64,000 bases of DNA from the NCBI RefSeq assembly GCF_009687865.1, contig NZ_BLAE01000015.1, positions 124,001 to 188,000 of the forward strand, given 5' to 3'. The notes below the pieces were generated by a model. It was given only the letters and a program-made list of their open reading frames with translations. It searched no databases and was not told the origin of the DNA. A program made the translations under genes and the position numbers. This DNA comes from Acrocarpospora macrocephala (GTDB taxonomy: Bacteria > Actinomycetota > Actinomycetes > Streptosporangiales > Streptosporangiaceae). Positions 52,605 through 61,903 of this stretch are shown here, piece after piece. Position 1 is the stretch's first letter. Each line of letters begins with the position of its first letter.

Positions 52605-52658
52605 GGGAACTCCTCGCATCGGGGGGCGGGTTCCGCAACGGTATGCATGGACCTTTGT

Positions 52659-52694
52659 GACTCCTATGTGTCAGCTCAACACACATCAGGAATC
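52659..52694. promoter_or_regulatory. Imperfect inverted repeat upstream of MHS operon
   Basis: GACTCCTATGTGT (52659-52671) and ACACACATCAGGAATC (52679-52694) are inverted near-copies around a 7-base centre. The site lies about 55 bases upstream of the transporter start and may bind a GntR- or other-type regulator encoded elsewhere. Confidence 0.45.
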
Positions 52695-52796
52695 CGGTAT
52701 GTGAGGCCTCGGAACGGCTCACAGCGGCGGCAGAGCCGTCGTGAAGGGGTCTTTACAACGACAGGGCCGAGGTGTCACACTCGGGCAATCCCACGA

Positions 52797-52842
52797 TGTA
52801 AGCGCTTCCACATCGTGGCGAGAGTGAGTGGAAGCGCTTACA
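52797..52842. promoter_or_regulatory. Two LacI-type operators
   Basis: TGTAAGCGCTTCCA (52797-52810) and TGGAAGCGCTTACA (52829-52842) are exact inverted copies, each centred on AAGCGCTT. Centre-to-centre distance is 32 bp, about three helical turns, which allows cooperative binding. They lie directly upstream of the LacI gene and its sugar operon, so autorepression and sugar induction are likely. The core resembles CebR/LacI-type sites. Confidence 0.85.
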
Positions 52843-52858
52843 CTCCAAGAGGTCCCAC

Positions 52859-53869
52859 GTGGCGAACAGTGACGAGAGCGCGACGATCTACCAGGTCGCG
52901 CAACGGGCCGGCGTGTCCATCGCCACCGTGTCCCGGGCGTTGCGCGGCACGGGGCCGGTCGCCGCCAAGACTCGGGAGCGGGTGCTGCGCGCCGTCGAGG
53001 AGCTGCGCTTCACCCCCAGCCGCCTGGGCGTCTCGCTGGCCTCCGGCCGCCACGCCGCCAACGGCATCGTCTTCCCCGACCTGTCGGGGCCGTACTTCGC
53101 GGAGGTGCTGCTCGGCTACGAGGAGGTCGCCTCCGAGCTGGGCCGGTCGGTGATCATCCTCTCCACCCGGGGCAGGGCCGCCGTGCCCGACCTGGTCCGC
53201 GACCTGTCCCGCCGGGTGGACGGCATGGTCATCTTCGGCCAGACGGTACGGGACGACGTGGTCGCCGAGATCGTCGACTCAGGCCTGCCGCTGGTGATGA
53301 TCGCCCGTGACGATGTCGCCGGCGCCGACGTGGTGGCCAGCGAGAACACCGTGTCGGCGGCCCGGCTGGCGAGCCACCTGCTCGGCCACGGCTACCGGCG
53401 CATCGCGCTGGCCGGAGGCCACGACAACGGCGACATCACCCAGCGGTGGACGTCCGTCGGCCAGGTCCTCAGCGAGCACGGTCTCACCCCGCCCGAGCCG
53501 TCCCCCTGCGAGTTCACCGTCGAGGGCGGGCACGCCCTCGGCCGCTACCTGCTGTCCGGTCCCCGGCCCGAGGCGATCGTCTGCGCCGACGACCAGGTGG
53601 CCCTCGGCGTGATCCTGGCCGCCGAGGAGCTCGGCCTGTCCGTGCCCGGTGACGTCGCCGTCACCGGATGGGACGACATCATGGCCGCCCGGCACGCCCG
53701 TCCCGCGCTCACCACCGTCCGGCAGCCGATGCGCGATCTCGGCGCCCGCGCCGCCCGCGCCCTGGACGAGCTGATCACCGGCGCCCGGGACACCCCACGC
53801 TCGCAAGTCACCCCCACCGAGCTCGTCATCAGAGCGAGCTGCGGTACGCACCCTCTGGAGGAAGCGTGA
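52859..53869 (+). CDS. LacI-family transcriptional repressor of the sugar operon
   Basis: 336 residues from GTG 52859. The HTH reads TIYQVAQRAGVSIATVSRAL with hinge LRFTPSRLGVSLASGRH; the periplasmic-binding-like sugar domain includes VDGMVIFGQTVRDDV, HGYRRIALAGGH and VTGWDDIMAARHARPALTT. AGAGG precedes the start. It is the first gene of the operon and overlaps the binding-protein start as GTGA, an unusual tight coupling of a repressor to a transporter. Confidence 0.92.
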   Translation: MANSDESATIYQVAQRAGVSIATVSRALRGTGPVAAKTRERVLRAVEELRFTPSRLGVSLASGRHAANGIVFPDLSGPYFAEVLLGYEEVASELGRSVIILSTRGRAAVPDLVRDLSRRVDGMVIFGQTVRDDVVAEIVDSGLPLVMIARDDVAGADVVASENTVSAARLASHLLGHGYRRIALAGGHDNGDITQRWTSVGQVLSEHGLTPPEPSPCEFTVEGGHALGRYLLSGPRPEAIVCADDQVALGVILAAEELGLSVPGDVAVTGWDDIMAARHARPALTTVRQPMRDLGARAARALDELITGARDTPRSQVTPTELVIRASCGTHPLEEA

Positions 53870-55116
53870 AGAGGTTCGTCATCGGAGTGGCCGCGGTGGG
53901 CCTGCTCGCCGCCGCGTGCGGCAGGAGCGCCGACGGCCCGGCGGAACAGGCCAAGGACGTCGACGTCAACAAGGCCACCGGCGAGGTCACCGTGTGGGCG
54001 ATGGGCGCCGAGGGGGAGGCGCTCGGCGCGTTCGCCAAGGAGTTCGAGGCGGCCAACCCCGGCATCACCGTCAAGGTGACCCCGCTCGGCTGGGACGTCG
54101 CCCACGACAAGATCACCGCCGCCATCGCCGGGAACGCCACCCCCGACGTCTCGATGCTGGGCAGCACCTGGATGGGCGAGATGGCCAAGACCGGCGCCCT
54201 GGAACCCACCCCCGGCAACCTCATCGACAAGTCCGTGTTCTTCCCCGGCGCCTGGAGCACCGGCGAGGTCGGCGGCACCGCGTACGGCGTGCCCTGGTAC
54301 GTGGAGACCCGCGCCTTCTACTACCGCACCGACCTGGCCGAGAAGGCCGGGGTCAAACCCCCCGCCACCTGGGCGGAGACCACGGCCTTCGTCAAGGCGT
54401 TGAAGGACAAGGCGGGCGCCGAACTGGGCGTGGAGCAGAACTTCAAGCAGGGCTCCTGGCAGGAGGTGGTCCCGCTGGTCTGGCAGGCGGGCGGCGACAT
54501 CTCCGCCGCCGGCAAGTGGACGCTGGACACGCCGGAGATGGTCACCGCGCTCACCCACTACTCCTCCTTCTTCAAGGACGGCCTGTCCGCCACCGACCAG
54601 CCGACCGGCGCGTTCCCGCAGACGTTCGTGAAGGGCGAGGTCGGGGCGTTCTACTCCGGGCCGTGGATGATCGCCGGGATGGAGAAGGAGGGCGGCGCGG
54701 GCTTCGCCGAGAAGTTCGCCGTCGCGCCGTACCCGAAGGGCAGCGCCGGCGGGACCAGCGTCATCGGCGGAAGCAACATGGTGGTCTTCAAGAGCGCCAA
54801 GAGCCGGGACGCGGCCTGGAAGTTCCTCCAGTGGCTGACCGATCCGAAGGTGCAGGCGAACTGGTTCGGCAAGGTGAGCGCGCTGCCCAGCGTGCAGGCC
54901 GCCTGGCAGGAGCCCGCGCTCACCGCCGACCAGCGGGTGGGGGTCTTCGGCGAGCAGCTCAAGGACGCCAAATCTGCGCCGGCCGTGCCGACCTGGGAGC
55001 AGGTCGCGAAGGTGATGGAGACCGAGATCGAGAAGCTCGCGCTGGGCAAGCAGTCGGCCGCGGAGGCGGCCAAGGCGATGCAGGCGCAGGCGGAGGCGAT
55101 CGGGACCGGGGCCTGA
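53866..55116 (+). CDS. Sugar ABC transporter substrate-binding lipoprotein (family 1)
   Basis: 416 residues. The signal sequence ends in a lipobox LLAAAC near residue 18, so the protein is lipid-anchored outside the membrane. Family features are GEVTVWAMGAEGEALGAFAK, ITVKVTPLGWDVAHDKITAA, GVPWYVETRAFYYRTDLA and SNMVVFKSAKSRDAAWKFLQ. It probably binds an oligosaccharide released by the enzymes encoded downstream. No ATPase gene is present; a shared MsiK-type ATPase elsewhere would be expected. Confidence 0.92.
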   Translation: MKRFVIGVAAVGLLAAACGRSADGPAEQAKDVDVNKATGEVTVWAMGAEGEALGAFAKEFEAANPGITVKVTPLGWDVAHDKITAAIAGNATPDVSMLGSTWMGEMAKTGALEPTPGNLIDKSVFFPGAWSTGEVGGTAYGVPWYVETRAFYYRTDLAEKAGVKPPATWAETTAFVKALKDKAGAELGVEQNFKQGSWQEVVPLVWQAGGDISAAGKWTLDTPEMVTALTHYSSFFKDGLSATDQPTGAFPQTFVKGEVGAFYSGPWMIAGMEKEGGAGFAEKFAVAPYPKGSAGGTSVIGGSNMVVFKSAKSRDAAWKFLQWLTDPKVQANWFGKVSALPSVQAAWQEPALTADQRVGVFGEQLKDAKSAPAVPTWEQVAKVMETEIEKLALGKQSAAEAAKAMQAQAEAIGTGA

Positions 55117-55118
55117 TC

Positions 55119-56018
55119 ATGGTGGCTGCCGTGGGGACCAGGGCGCCGCTTCGCCGTACCGGGATCGCCTGGTTGTTCGTGGCGCCGTTCGTGGTGGTCT
55201 TCGCGGTGTTCTGGGCGGGGCCGCTGCTGGTGGGGCTCGGGATGAGCTTCACCGACATGCGCAGCACCGACGTACGGGATCCGCTGGGCGTGGACCTGGT
55301 CGGCGTGCGGAACTACCTGCGGCTGTTCGACGACGAGCTGATGCGCAAGGCGGCGGTCAACACGCTGGTGTTCGTGGTCACCGCGCTGCCGCTGACGCTG
55401 GGTCTCGGCCTGGCGGCGGCGGTGGCGCTGAACTCCGGGATCGCGCGGCTGCCCGCGGTGTTCTTCCGGCTGGGGTACTACCTGCCCTACATCACCAGCA
55501 TCATCGGCATCGCGGTGGCCTGGCGGTTCCTGCTCGATCCCGACGCGGGGCCGGTCAACCAGCTGCTGGCGGCGGTCGGCGTGGACGGGCCCTCATGGCT
55601 GGCCGACGAGACGCTGGCGCTGCCGGTGATCATCGTGATGACGGCCTGGCGGAGTTTCGGGTTCGACATGGTCATCCTGCTGGCCGCCCTGCAGGGCATT
55701 CCGAAGGAGCTGTACGAGGCCGCCGAGGTGGACGGCGCGGGGCGCTGGGAGCGGTTCCGGTGGGTCACCGTGCCGATGCTGCGACCGGCGTTGCTGTTCT
55801 GCACGGTGTACAGCTCGATCGGGTTCACCCAGTTCATGGAGGAGCCGCTGGTGATGACCCGGGGCGGCCCCGCGGGGGCGACCACGTCGGCGTCGCTGGC
55901 CATCTACAACCAGTTCGGGTCCGGAAATTTCGGTTATGCGGGGGCGGCGGCCACCGTGCTGTTCACCGTGATCGCGGCGCTGGCGTTCCTCCAGTTCCGG
56001 CTGGGGAGGTCGCGATGA
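55119..56018 (+). CDS. Sugar ABC transporter permease (MalF-like)
   Basis: 299 residues, about six membrane helices. The N-terminal helix AWLFVAPFVVVFAVFWAGP and the EAA loop IPKELYEAAEVDGAGRWERF are typical of the MalF side of carbohydrate importers. It begins 2 bases after the binding-protein stop. The last residues overlap the next start as ATGA. Confidence 0.92.
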   Translation: MVAAVGTRAPLRRTGIAWLFVAPFVVVFAVFWAGPLLVGLGMSFTDMRSTDVRDPLGVDLVGVRNYLRLFDDELMRKAAVNTLVFVVTALPLTLGLGLAAAVALNSGIARLPAVFFRLGYYLPYITSIIGIAVAWRFLLDPDAGPVNQLLAAVGVDGPSWLADETLALPVIIVMTAWRSFGFDMVILLAALQGIPKELYEAAEVDGAGRWERFRWVTVPMLRPALLFCTVYSSIGFTQFMEEPLVMTRGGPAGATTSASLAIYNQFGSGNFGYAGAAATVLFTVIAALAFLQFRLGRSR

Positions 56019-56824
56019 CGCGCCGGGTGTGGACCTACGCGGGCCTGGCCGTCGGCCTGGTGCTGGTCGCCTTCCCGTTCGGGTGGACGCTGCTCGCCTC
56101 GTTCAAGCCGGAGGGCGAGATCCGCCGCGACCCGCCGACGTTCCTGCCCGACCAGTGGACGTTCGGCAACTACGCGGGGCTCTTCGAGCGTACCCAGATG
56201 GATCAGGCATTCTTCAACAGCACCGTGGTCGCGCTGGCGGCCGTGGCGGGCAACCTGCTCTTCTGCTCGATGGTCGGGTACGCCTTCGCCAAGTTGCCGT
56301 TCCGGGGCAGGAACGTGCTGTTCGGCCTGGTGCTGGTGCAGATGATGGTCCCGGCGATCGTGGTGATGATCCCGCAGTTCGTGCTGATCGCCAGGTTCGG
56401 TCTGGTCAACACGTTCCTGGGGATCATCCTGCCGACCGTCGTGACGCCGCTCGGGATCTTCCTGATGCGGCAGTTCATCGCCGACATCCCGGACGAACTC
56501 GTGCACGCCGCCCGGGTGGACGGCGCCCGGGAGTTCCGGATCTTCTTCCAGATCGTCCTGCCCCTCTGCAAGCCCGCGCTCGCCACGCTCGGCCTGATCA
56601 CCTTCTTCACCTCGTGGAACGCGTTCATCTGGCCGGCCGTGGTGGCGCAGAGCGAGGACATGTACACCCTGCCGGTCGCCCTGGCGATCTTCAACAGCGC
56701 CCAGGCCACCCAGTACGGCCTGCTCATCGCGGGCGCCGTCGTGGTGGTCCTCCCCATCCTCGTGATCTTCCTCTTCCTGCAGCGCTACTTCGTGCAAGGC
56801 ACCACATTCACCGGTCTGAAGTGA
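56015..56824 (+). CDS. Sugar ABC transporter permease (MalG-like)
   Basis: 269 residues, about six membrane helices. MalG-type marks are FGWTLLASFKPEGEI, SMVGYAFAKLPFRGRN and the EAA loop IPDELVHAARVDGAREFRIF. The ATG has GGGGAGG upstream and overlaps the previous stop. With the neighbouring permease it forms the channel of the importer. Confidence 0.92.
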   Translation: MTRRVWTYAGLAVGLVLVAFPFGWTLLASFKPEGEIRRDPPTFLPDQWTFGNYAGLFERTQMDQAFFNSTVVALAAVAGNLLFCSMVGYAFAKLPFRGRNVLFGLVLVQMMVPAIVVMIPQFVLIARFGLVNTFLGIILPTVVTPLGIFLMRQFIADIPDELVHAARVDGAREFRIFFQIVLPLCKPALATLGLITFFTSWNAFIWPAVVAQSEDMYTLPVALAIFNSAQATQYGLLIAGAVVVVLPILVIFLFLQRYFVQGTTFTGLK

Positions 56825-56836
56825 CGGGAAGTTTCC

Positions 56837-58342
56837 ATGCGAACTCGTTTATGGGCCGCTCTCGCGGCCTGCCTCGTCCTGCTCCCCACCGCGCCCGCCG
56901 CCGCCTCCTCCGAGAAGAGAACCCTCGAAGGGTACGCACGGGACACCTGGCGCTCGATGACCGCGATGGTGGATCCCGCCACCGGCATCCCGGCCGACAA
57001 GATCGAGGGCACCCTCTCCCCCGCGACCCGAGCCAAGGTCACCTCCCCCACCAACATCGCCACCTACCTGTGGAGCACGGTCGCCGCCCGCGACATCGGG
57101 CTGATCCGCAGGTCCGAGGCGCTCACCCGGGTGACCCGGGTGATCCGCGCGGTCGAACGGCTGGAGCGGCACGCGCCCACCGGCCAGTTCTACAACTGGT
57201 ACGACCCGCACACCCTCGCCCTGGTCCGCACCTGGCCGGAGAGCGGCTCGGTGGTCGAGCCGTTCGCCTCCAGCGTCGACAACGGCTGGCTGGCGGCGGC
57301 GCTGATGATGCTCCGCACGGCCGTGCCCGAGGTCGCCGCGCGGGCGAACGCGCTGGTCACCGGCATGGACTTCCGCTCCTACTACGACCCGGCCGCCCAG
57401 CCGGACACCGGCCTGCTGCGCGGCGGCTTCTGGCCCGCCCAGCCGTCGGGCTGCTCGGTGGCGAGCGACTACAACGGCTCCGGCACCACGGTCTACTCCA
57501 CCTGCCACCACTACGGCGCGCTCACCGAAACCCGGATCACCTCCTACGTCGGCATCGCCCTCGGCCAGCTCCCCAAGAACCACTATTTCGGCATGTGGCG
57601 GACATTCCCGGATACGTGTGACTGGTCATGGCCGGAGCAGAAACCGGTCGGGGTCTGGGAGACCCACCAGGGCGTGAACGTCTTCGAGGGCACGTACGGC
57701 TACCGCGGCCTGCGCCTGGTCCCCACCTGGGGCGGCAGCATGTTCGAGGCGCTCATGGTCCCGCAACTCGTCCCCGAGGACACCTGGGGCGCCCGCAGCT
57801 GGGGCCGCAACCACCCGATCTACGTGGCCGCCCAGCGCGCCCACGGCCTCGACGACGCCAAATACGGCTACTGGGGCTTCTCCCCCAGCAACAACCCGGC
57901 CGGCGGCTACCGCGAGTACGGCGTGGACGCCATCGGCATGGACACCGACGGCTACACCTCCGACCAGGAACGCACCTCCGTCGACTACGGCTTCGGCGAC
58001 TGCCGCCCCGGCAAACCGGAACCCGCCTCCTACGGCGACGGCGTGGTCACCCCGCACGCCTCCTTCCTGGCCCTGCGCTACGCGCCCGCGCAGGCGCTGG
58101 ACAACCTCGCCAAGATCAAAGCCGACTTCGACGCGTACGGCCCCGGCGGCTTCTACGACGCGGTCGCGGTGCGCAGCGGGCAGGTGGCCAAGCAGTACCT
58201 GGCGCTCGACCAGGGGATGATCATGATCGCGCTCGGCAACGCGCTGAGCCGGGACGCGCTGCGCGGGTACTTCGCCACGCCGAAGGTCAAGGCCGTCCTC
58301 GCGCCGTTGCTCGCCGAGGAATCCTGGAACGTGTCCCACTAA
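56837..58342 (+). CDS. Secreted DUF3131/glucoamylase-like (GH144-type) enzyme
   Basis: 501 residues. A Sec signal (MRTRLWAALAACLVLLPTAP, AAA-S) is followed by a DUF3131-like part (TLEGYARDTWRSMTAMVDPA, DKIEGTLSPATRAKVTSPTN, NWYDPHTLALVR, SSVDNGWLAAALMML) and a glucoamylase-like (PF10091) half (HYFGMWRTFPDTCDWSW, FEGTYGYRGLRLVPTWGG, GFSPSNNPAGGYREYGVDA, FYDAVAV). GH144/GH162-type members cut beta-1,2-glucan, but the family also holds uncharacterised enzymes, so activity is not certain. It sits in the sugar operon, 12 bases after the permease gene. Confidence 0.75.
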   Translation: MRTRLWAALAACLVLLPTAPAAASSEKRTLEGYARDTWRSMTAMVDPATGIPADKIEGTLSPATRAKVTSPTNIATYLWSTVAARDIGLIRRSEALTRVTRVIRAVERLERHAPTGQFYNWYDPHTLALVRTWPESGSVVEPFASSVDNGWLAAALMMLRTAVPEVAARANALVTGMDFRSYYDPAAQPDTGLLRGGFWPAQPSGCSVASDYNGSGTTVYSTCHHYGALTETRITSYVGIALGQLPKNHYFGMWRTFPDTCDWSWPEQKPVGVWETHQGVNVFEGTYGYRGLRLVPTWGGSMFEALMVPQLVPEDTWGARSWGRNHPIYVAAQRAHGLDDAKYGYWGFSPSNNPAGGYREYGVDAIGMDTDGYTSDQERTSVDYGFGDCRPGKPEPASYGDGVVTPHASFLALRYAPAQALDNLAKIKADFDAYGPGGFYDAVAVRSGQVAKQYLALDQGMIMIALGNALSRDALRGYFATPKVKAVLAPLLAEESWNVSH

Positions 58343-58364
58343 TTCACCTAGATCGGGGAGAAAC

Positions 58365-60191
58365 ATGAGCACGGCCGAGTCCGCACGACGCGACTGGCTG
58401 AACCGCATCTACCGGCCGTCCGGGGAGGTGGCGGGGCCCCCGTTGCCGGACCTCGCCGCCCCCTCGGGGGTGCGAGCCAGGTCGGGGCGCGGGCACGTCA
58501 CGGTGAGCTGGGATCCGGTACCGGGGGCGATCGGCTATCTGGTCGAGCGGGCGGCCGAGGCGGCGGGGCCGTACCGGTCCGTCGAGCAGCCGGACGTGGA
58601 TGTGCCGGCCGTGCCGGGGACCCGGTTCGTGGACACCTTCGCGGCCGCCGCCTGGTACCGGGTGGCGGCGGTCGCGACCGTGGACGCGGCCGGGCCGTTC
58701 AGCTCCCCGGTGTCCGTCTCATCGGGGGCGGACACCGGGGAGGTGGCGGTGGCGGTGGACGCGTCGCGGGTGATCGGCCCGGTCGGGCGCCCCTGGGCGT
58801 ACATGATCGGGTCGGAGCACCTGTCCCACCTGCTGTCGGACGACACGGTCGGCGGGCGGCCGATCGGCGCGGAGCTGTTCACGGCGCTGCGCGTCATGCG
58901 GGAGGAACTGGGCGTGCGCACGGTCCGCGCGCACGCCATCCTCTGCGACGATCTCGGCGTCTACCGGGAGGTCGACGGCGAACCCGTCCACGACTTCCGG
59001 AAGGTGGACGAGGTCTACGACCGCATCATGGCCATCGGGCTGCGGCCGATCGTCGAGCTCTCCTTCATGCCCCGCGACCTGGCCGCCGATCCGGACAAAA
59101 CCGTCTTCGGCTACCAGGCGATCATCTCCCCGCCGAAGGACTACGACCGCTGGGGCGACCTGGTCCGCGCCCTCGTCAGCCACCTCGCCGACCGGTACGG
59201 CCTGCAGGAGCTCATCGACAACTGGGCGTTCGAGGTATGGAACGAACCCAACCTGGAGGTCTTCTGGAGCGGCACCCCGGAGGAGTTCTTCCGCCTGTAC
59301 GACGTCTCCGCCGCCGCCGTGAAGGACGTCCACCCGGAGCTCCGCGTCGGCGGCCCGTCCTCGGCGGCCGACGGCTGGGTCCAGGAACTCCTCGACCACG
59401 TGCACCGCTCGGGCGCGGCCCTCGACTTCCTCTCCACCCACACCTACGGCAACGCGCCGCTGGACTGGCGGCCCGCGCTGGCCCGGCACGGCAGGGCGGG
59501 CACCCCCATCTGGTGGACCGAGTGGGGCCCCACCCCCACCCACTTCCACGGCATCGGCGACGGCCCTTTCGGCGCGACCTTCCTGCTGCACGGCATGCGC
59601 TCAGCGGCCGGGCGGCTGGCCGCGCTGGCCCACTGGGTGGCCTCCGACCACTTCGAGGAGCTCGGCCGCCCGCCCGCCCTCTTCCACGGCGGCTTCGGCC
59701 TGCTCACGGTCGGCAACCTCCGCAAACCCCGCTACTTCGCGTTGTCCCTGGCCAACCGCCTGGGCGAGCACGAACTCTCGCACACCCTCACCGGCGACGT
59801 GGGCGGCGTCGAGATCTGGCCCGCCCTCGCCGCCGACGGCACCATCGGCCTCCTGATCTGGAACGGCACCCTCAACCAGTCCCAGGCGGGCGGCGACCCC
59901 GCCCTCACCCGGGATGTCACGCTGACCCTGACCAACCTGCCCGAGGACTCCTACACCCTCACCCACCACCGGATCGACCTGACCCACTCCAACATCCAGT
60001 CCGCCTGGCCGGCCAGCACACCCTGGCCGGACCCCCACCAGTGGACGGCCCTCCACGAGGCCAACACACTCGACGAGCTCACCCCACCACAAACCGTCGA
60101 CGGCGGCACGGTGACCCTCACCTTCCCCCTCCCGATGCCCGGCGTCTCCTACCTGGAACTACGCGCCGAGCACCGCTCGATGACCAGCTGA
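58365..60191 (+). CDS. GH39-type glycosidase with N-terminal fibronectin-III-like domain
   Basis: 608 residues with no signal peptide. Residues ~28-120 form an Fn3-like domain (GVRARSGRGHVTVSWDPVPG, FSSPVSVSSGAD). The catalytic (beta/alpha)8 domain has the acid/base Glu in FEVWNEPNLEVFW and a nucleophile Glu in WWTEWGPTPTHFH, as in GH39 beta-xylosidases. A beta-sandwich tail follows. The protein is probably cytoplasmic, acting on oligosaccharides imported by the linked ABC transporter. It is last in the operon and faces a bidirectional hairpin. Confidence 0.85.
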   Translation: MSTAESARRDWLNRIYRPSGEVAGPPLPDLAAPSGVRARSGRGHVTVSWDPVPGAIGYLVERAAEAAGPYRSVEQPDVDVPAVPGTRFVDTFAAAAWYRVAAVATVDAAGPFSSPVSVSSGADTGEVAVAVDASRVIGPVGRPWAYMIGSEHLSHLLSDDTVGGRPIGAELFTALRVMREELGVRTVRAHAILCDDLGVYREVDGEPVHDFRKVDEVYDRIMAIGLRPIVELSFMPRDLAADPDKTVFGYQAIISPPKDYDRWGDLVRALVSHLADRYGLQELIDNWAFEVWNEPNLEVFWSGTPEEFFRLYDVSAAAVKDVHPELRVGGPSSAADGWVQELLDHVHRSGAALDFLSTHTYGNAPLDWRPALARHGRAGTPIWWTEWGPTPTHFHGIGDGPFGATFLLHGMRSAAGRLAALAHWVASDHFEELGRPPALFHGGFGLLTVGNLRKPRYFALSLANRLGEHELSHTLTGDVGGVEIWPALAADGTIGLLIWNGTLNQSQAGGDPALTRDVTLTLTNLPEDSYTLTHHRIDLTHSNIQSAWPASTPWPDPHQWTALHEANTLDELTPPQTVDGGTVTLTFPLPMPGVSYLELRAEHRSMTS

Positions 60192-60200
60192 CGCAGGCGC

Positions 60201-60228
60201 CCGGCCCGGTAGGAAGACCGGAGGCCGG
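60201..60228. terminator. Hairpin between convergent GH39 and GH26 genes
   Basis: CCGGCCCGGT pairs with ACCG-GA-GGCCGG around a 6-base loop. It lies in the 37-bp gap between convergent genes and would end transcription from both sides. Confidence 0.65.
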
Positions 60229-61662
60229 TCAGGCGGGCAGGGTCCACCTCTGCCAGGCGTTGCTGTTGGCGTCCCAGATCTGCAGGCGGGTGCCGTTGGC
60301 GGTGCTGCCACCGGGGACGTCCAGGACACGGCCCGACTGCGGGTTGCGCAGCTGGCCGGTGCCGAGGCTCTGCCACTGCTGGGCGCCGGATCCGTTGCAA
60401 TCCCAGATCTGGATCGGGGTGCCGTTCGCGGTGCCCTGGCCGGTCACGTCCAGACACTTGCCGAGCGCCCGGATCGTGCCGTCCGTGCCGACCGTCCAGC
60501 GCTGCGCGGCTGTACCGTTACAGTCATACAGGTCAACGGCCGTGCCGTTCGCGGTGCCCGCCCCCGCCACATCGACGCACTTACCGCCCACACCGGTGAT
60601 CGGGCCGGTACGCCCCGGCTGCGAACCCGTCGGGATGCTGATCTCGCCGCGGTTGAGGACACGCCCGTCGTAGTAGGTGGCCTTCACGCCGTCGTTGGTG
60701 TTGTACTCGGGCTTGATCAGCCAATCCATCCACACACTGAAGTACGTCCATTTCGGCTGCGCGGCCAGCTGAGCCGGGGTGGGTGTACGGCCGACCTCCG
60801 CCAGGGCGATCGGCTTTCCGTGGGAGATGTTCTGCATCGCCTGGTACCAGTCGTTCGAGGGGAAGTACTGCACCCACACGTCGAGCGTGACGAGGTCGAC
60901 GTAGCTGTCACCCGGGTAGTAGTCGCCGACGCTGCCGGCCTTGCCCGCGAGGTCCTTGACGTTCCAGACCCAGACAATGTTGTCGAAGCCCTTCCCGACC
61001 AGGTAGTCACGTGTGATCTGGAACAGCTTGCGGCTTCCGTTCGCGCCCGGACGCCCGCCCCACCACGACCACGCTTCGTTCATCTCGTGCTGCGGCCGGA
61101 ACAGGACAGGGATTCCGGCGTCCTTGAGCTGCTGGAAGTAGGGCACCGTCTGGTCCAGGCGCCGCTTCCACGAGGTGTTGAGCGGCGTGCCGTCGGTGAC
61201 GAGTTCGTTCCACTGGGAATCGGACAGCCAGCTGCCCTTCACGGGCCAGGAGCCGCCCTCGAAGTTGCAGGTCGCGACGAGCGGCACGCATGCGTGCCAG
61301 GTGATCGCCGGGATCGAGCCCGCCGCCCACGCGGCCTTGGCCTGGTCGAACACGCGCTGCCGGTTGTCGATGTCGTTCTGGCTGAAGCCGAAGTCGCCAC
61401 CCCAGACGCCCGGGAAGAGCCCGGTGATGTCGCGGACCTTGTTCGTCCACTGCGTCGGGTTGCTGTTGGGGCCGTCCTGCTGACCGGACAGCCAGTTGCG
61501 GCCGGTCAGGCCGGCGAAGTAGTTGATCACGTCGGTACGCGTCACCCCCGGAGGAGCCGGAGGCGCCGCCGCGGCCGGAGAGGCACCGCCGAGCGCCACC
61601 GTGGTGGCCAGGGCGATGGCCGATAAGGCCCTCAGGAATCGGACGGAAAAGCGTCTGGACAT
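60229..61662 (-). CDS. Secreted GH26 beta-mannanase with C-terminal ricin-type CBM13
   Basis: 477 residues. A signal peptide ends near ASPAAAA. The GH26 domain (~40-345) has the acid/base Glu in FRPQHEMNEAWSWWG and the nucleophile Glu in IALAEVGRTP. A ricin-type trefoil follows with three QxW repeats (QRWTVGTDG, QQWQSLGTG, QRWTLPA) and repeated CLDVTGQGTANGT-like units. It probably cuts mannan outside the cell, held by the CBM13. A LacI-type site lies about 40 bases upstream. Confidence 0.93.
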   Translation of the reverse strand: MSRRFSVRFLRALSAIALATTVALGGASPAAAAPPAPPGVTRTDVINYFAGLTGRNWLSGQQDGPNSNPTQWTNKVRDITGLFPGVWGGDFGFSQNDIDNRQRVFDQAKAAWAAGSIPAITWHACVPLVATCNFEGGSWPVKGSWLSDSQWNELVTDGTPLNTSWKRRLDQTVPYFQQLKDAGIPVLFRPQHEMNEAWSWWGGRPGANGSRKLFQITRDYLVGKGFDNIVWVWNVKDLAGKAGSVGDYYPGDSYVDLVTLDVWVQYFPSNDWYQAMQNISHGKPIALAEVGRTPTPAQLAAQPKWTYFSVWMDWLIKPEYNTNDGVKATYYDGRVLNRGEISIPTGSQPGRTGPITGVGGKCVDVAGAGTANGTAVDLYDCNGTAAQRWTVGTDGTIRALGKCLDVTGQGTANGTPIQIWDCNGSGAQQWQSLGTGQLRNPQSGRVLDVPGGSTANGTRLQIWDANSNAWQRWTLPA

Positions 61663-61702
61663 GGGCCGGTGTCCCTTCGATGGAGGACGGATACCGCCGA
61701 GT

Positions 61703-61720
61703 AACTGTAGCGTTTTAGTT
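61703..61720. promoter_or_regulatory. Candidate LacI-type operator upstream of GH26 gene
   Basis: AACTGTAGCGTTTTAGTT has AACT/AGTT outer arms and a central CG, the layout of LacI-family operators. It lies about 40 bases upstream of the mannanase start and 180 bases from the end of the LacI gene at 61904, which is its likely regulator. Confidence 0.5.
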
Positions 61721-61903
61721 CATCCTTGCGTCGGGACGGTAGAAGGGACCCGCGCCACTGTCAAGAGTCCTAACTGAAGATGGACGGGCTTGTGAGCATC
61801 GCGCACGGAGAGTGAGATCCGGTGTTCACGCAGGTGAAGGCGACGAATGGGTATGGGGGCGCCCCCGCGATGGCGGTGTTCGATCGCGTGGCGGGGCCGC
61901 TGC

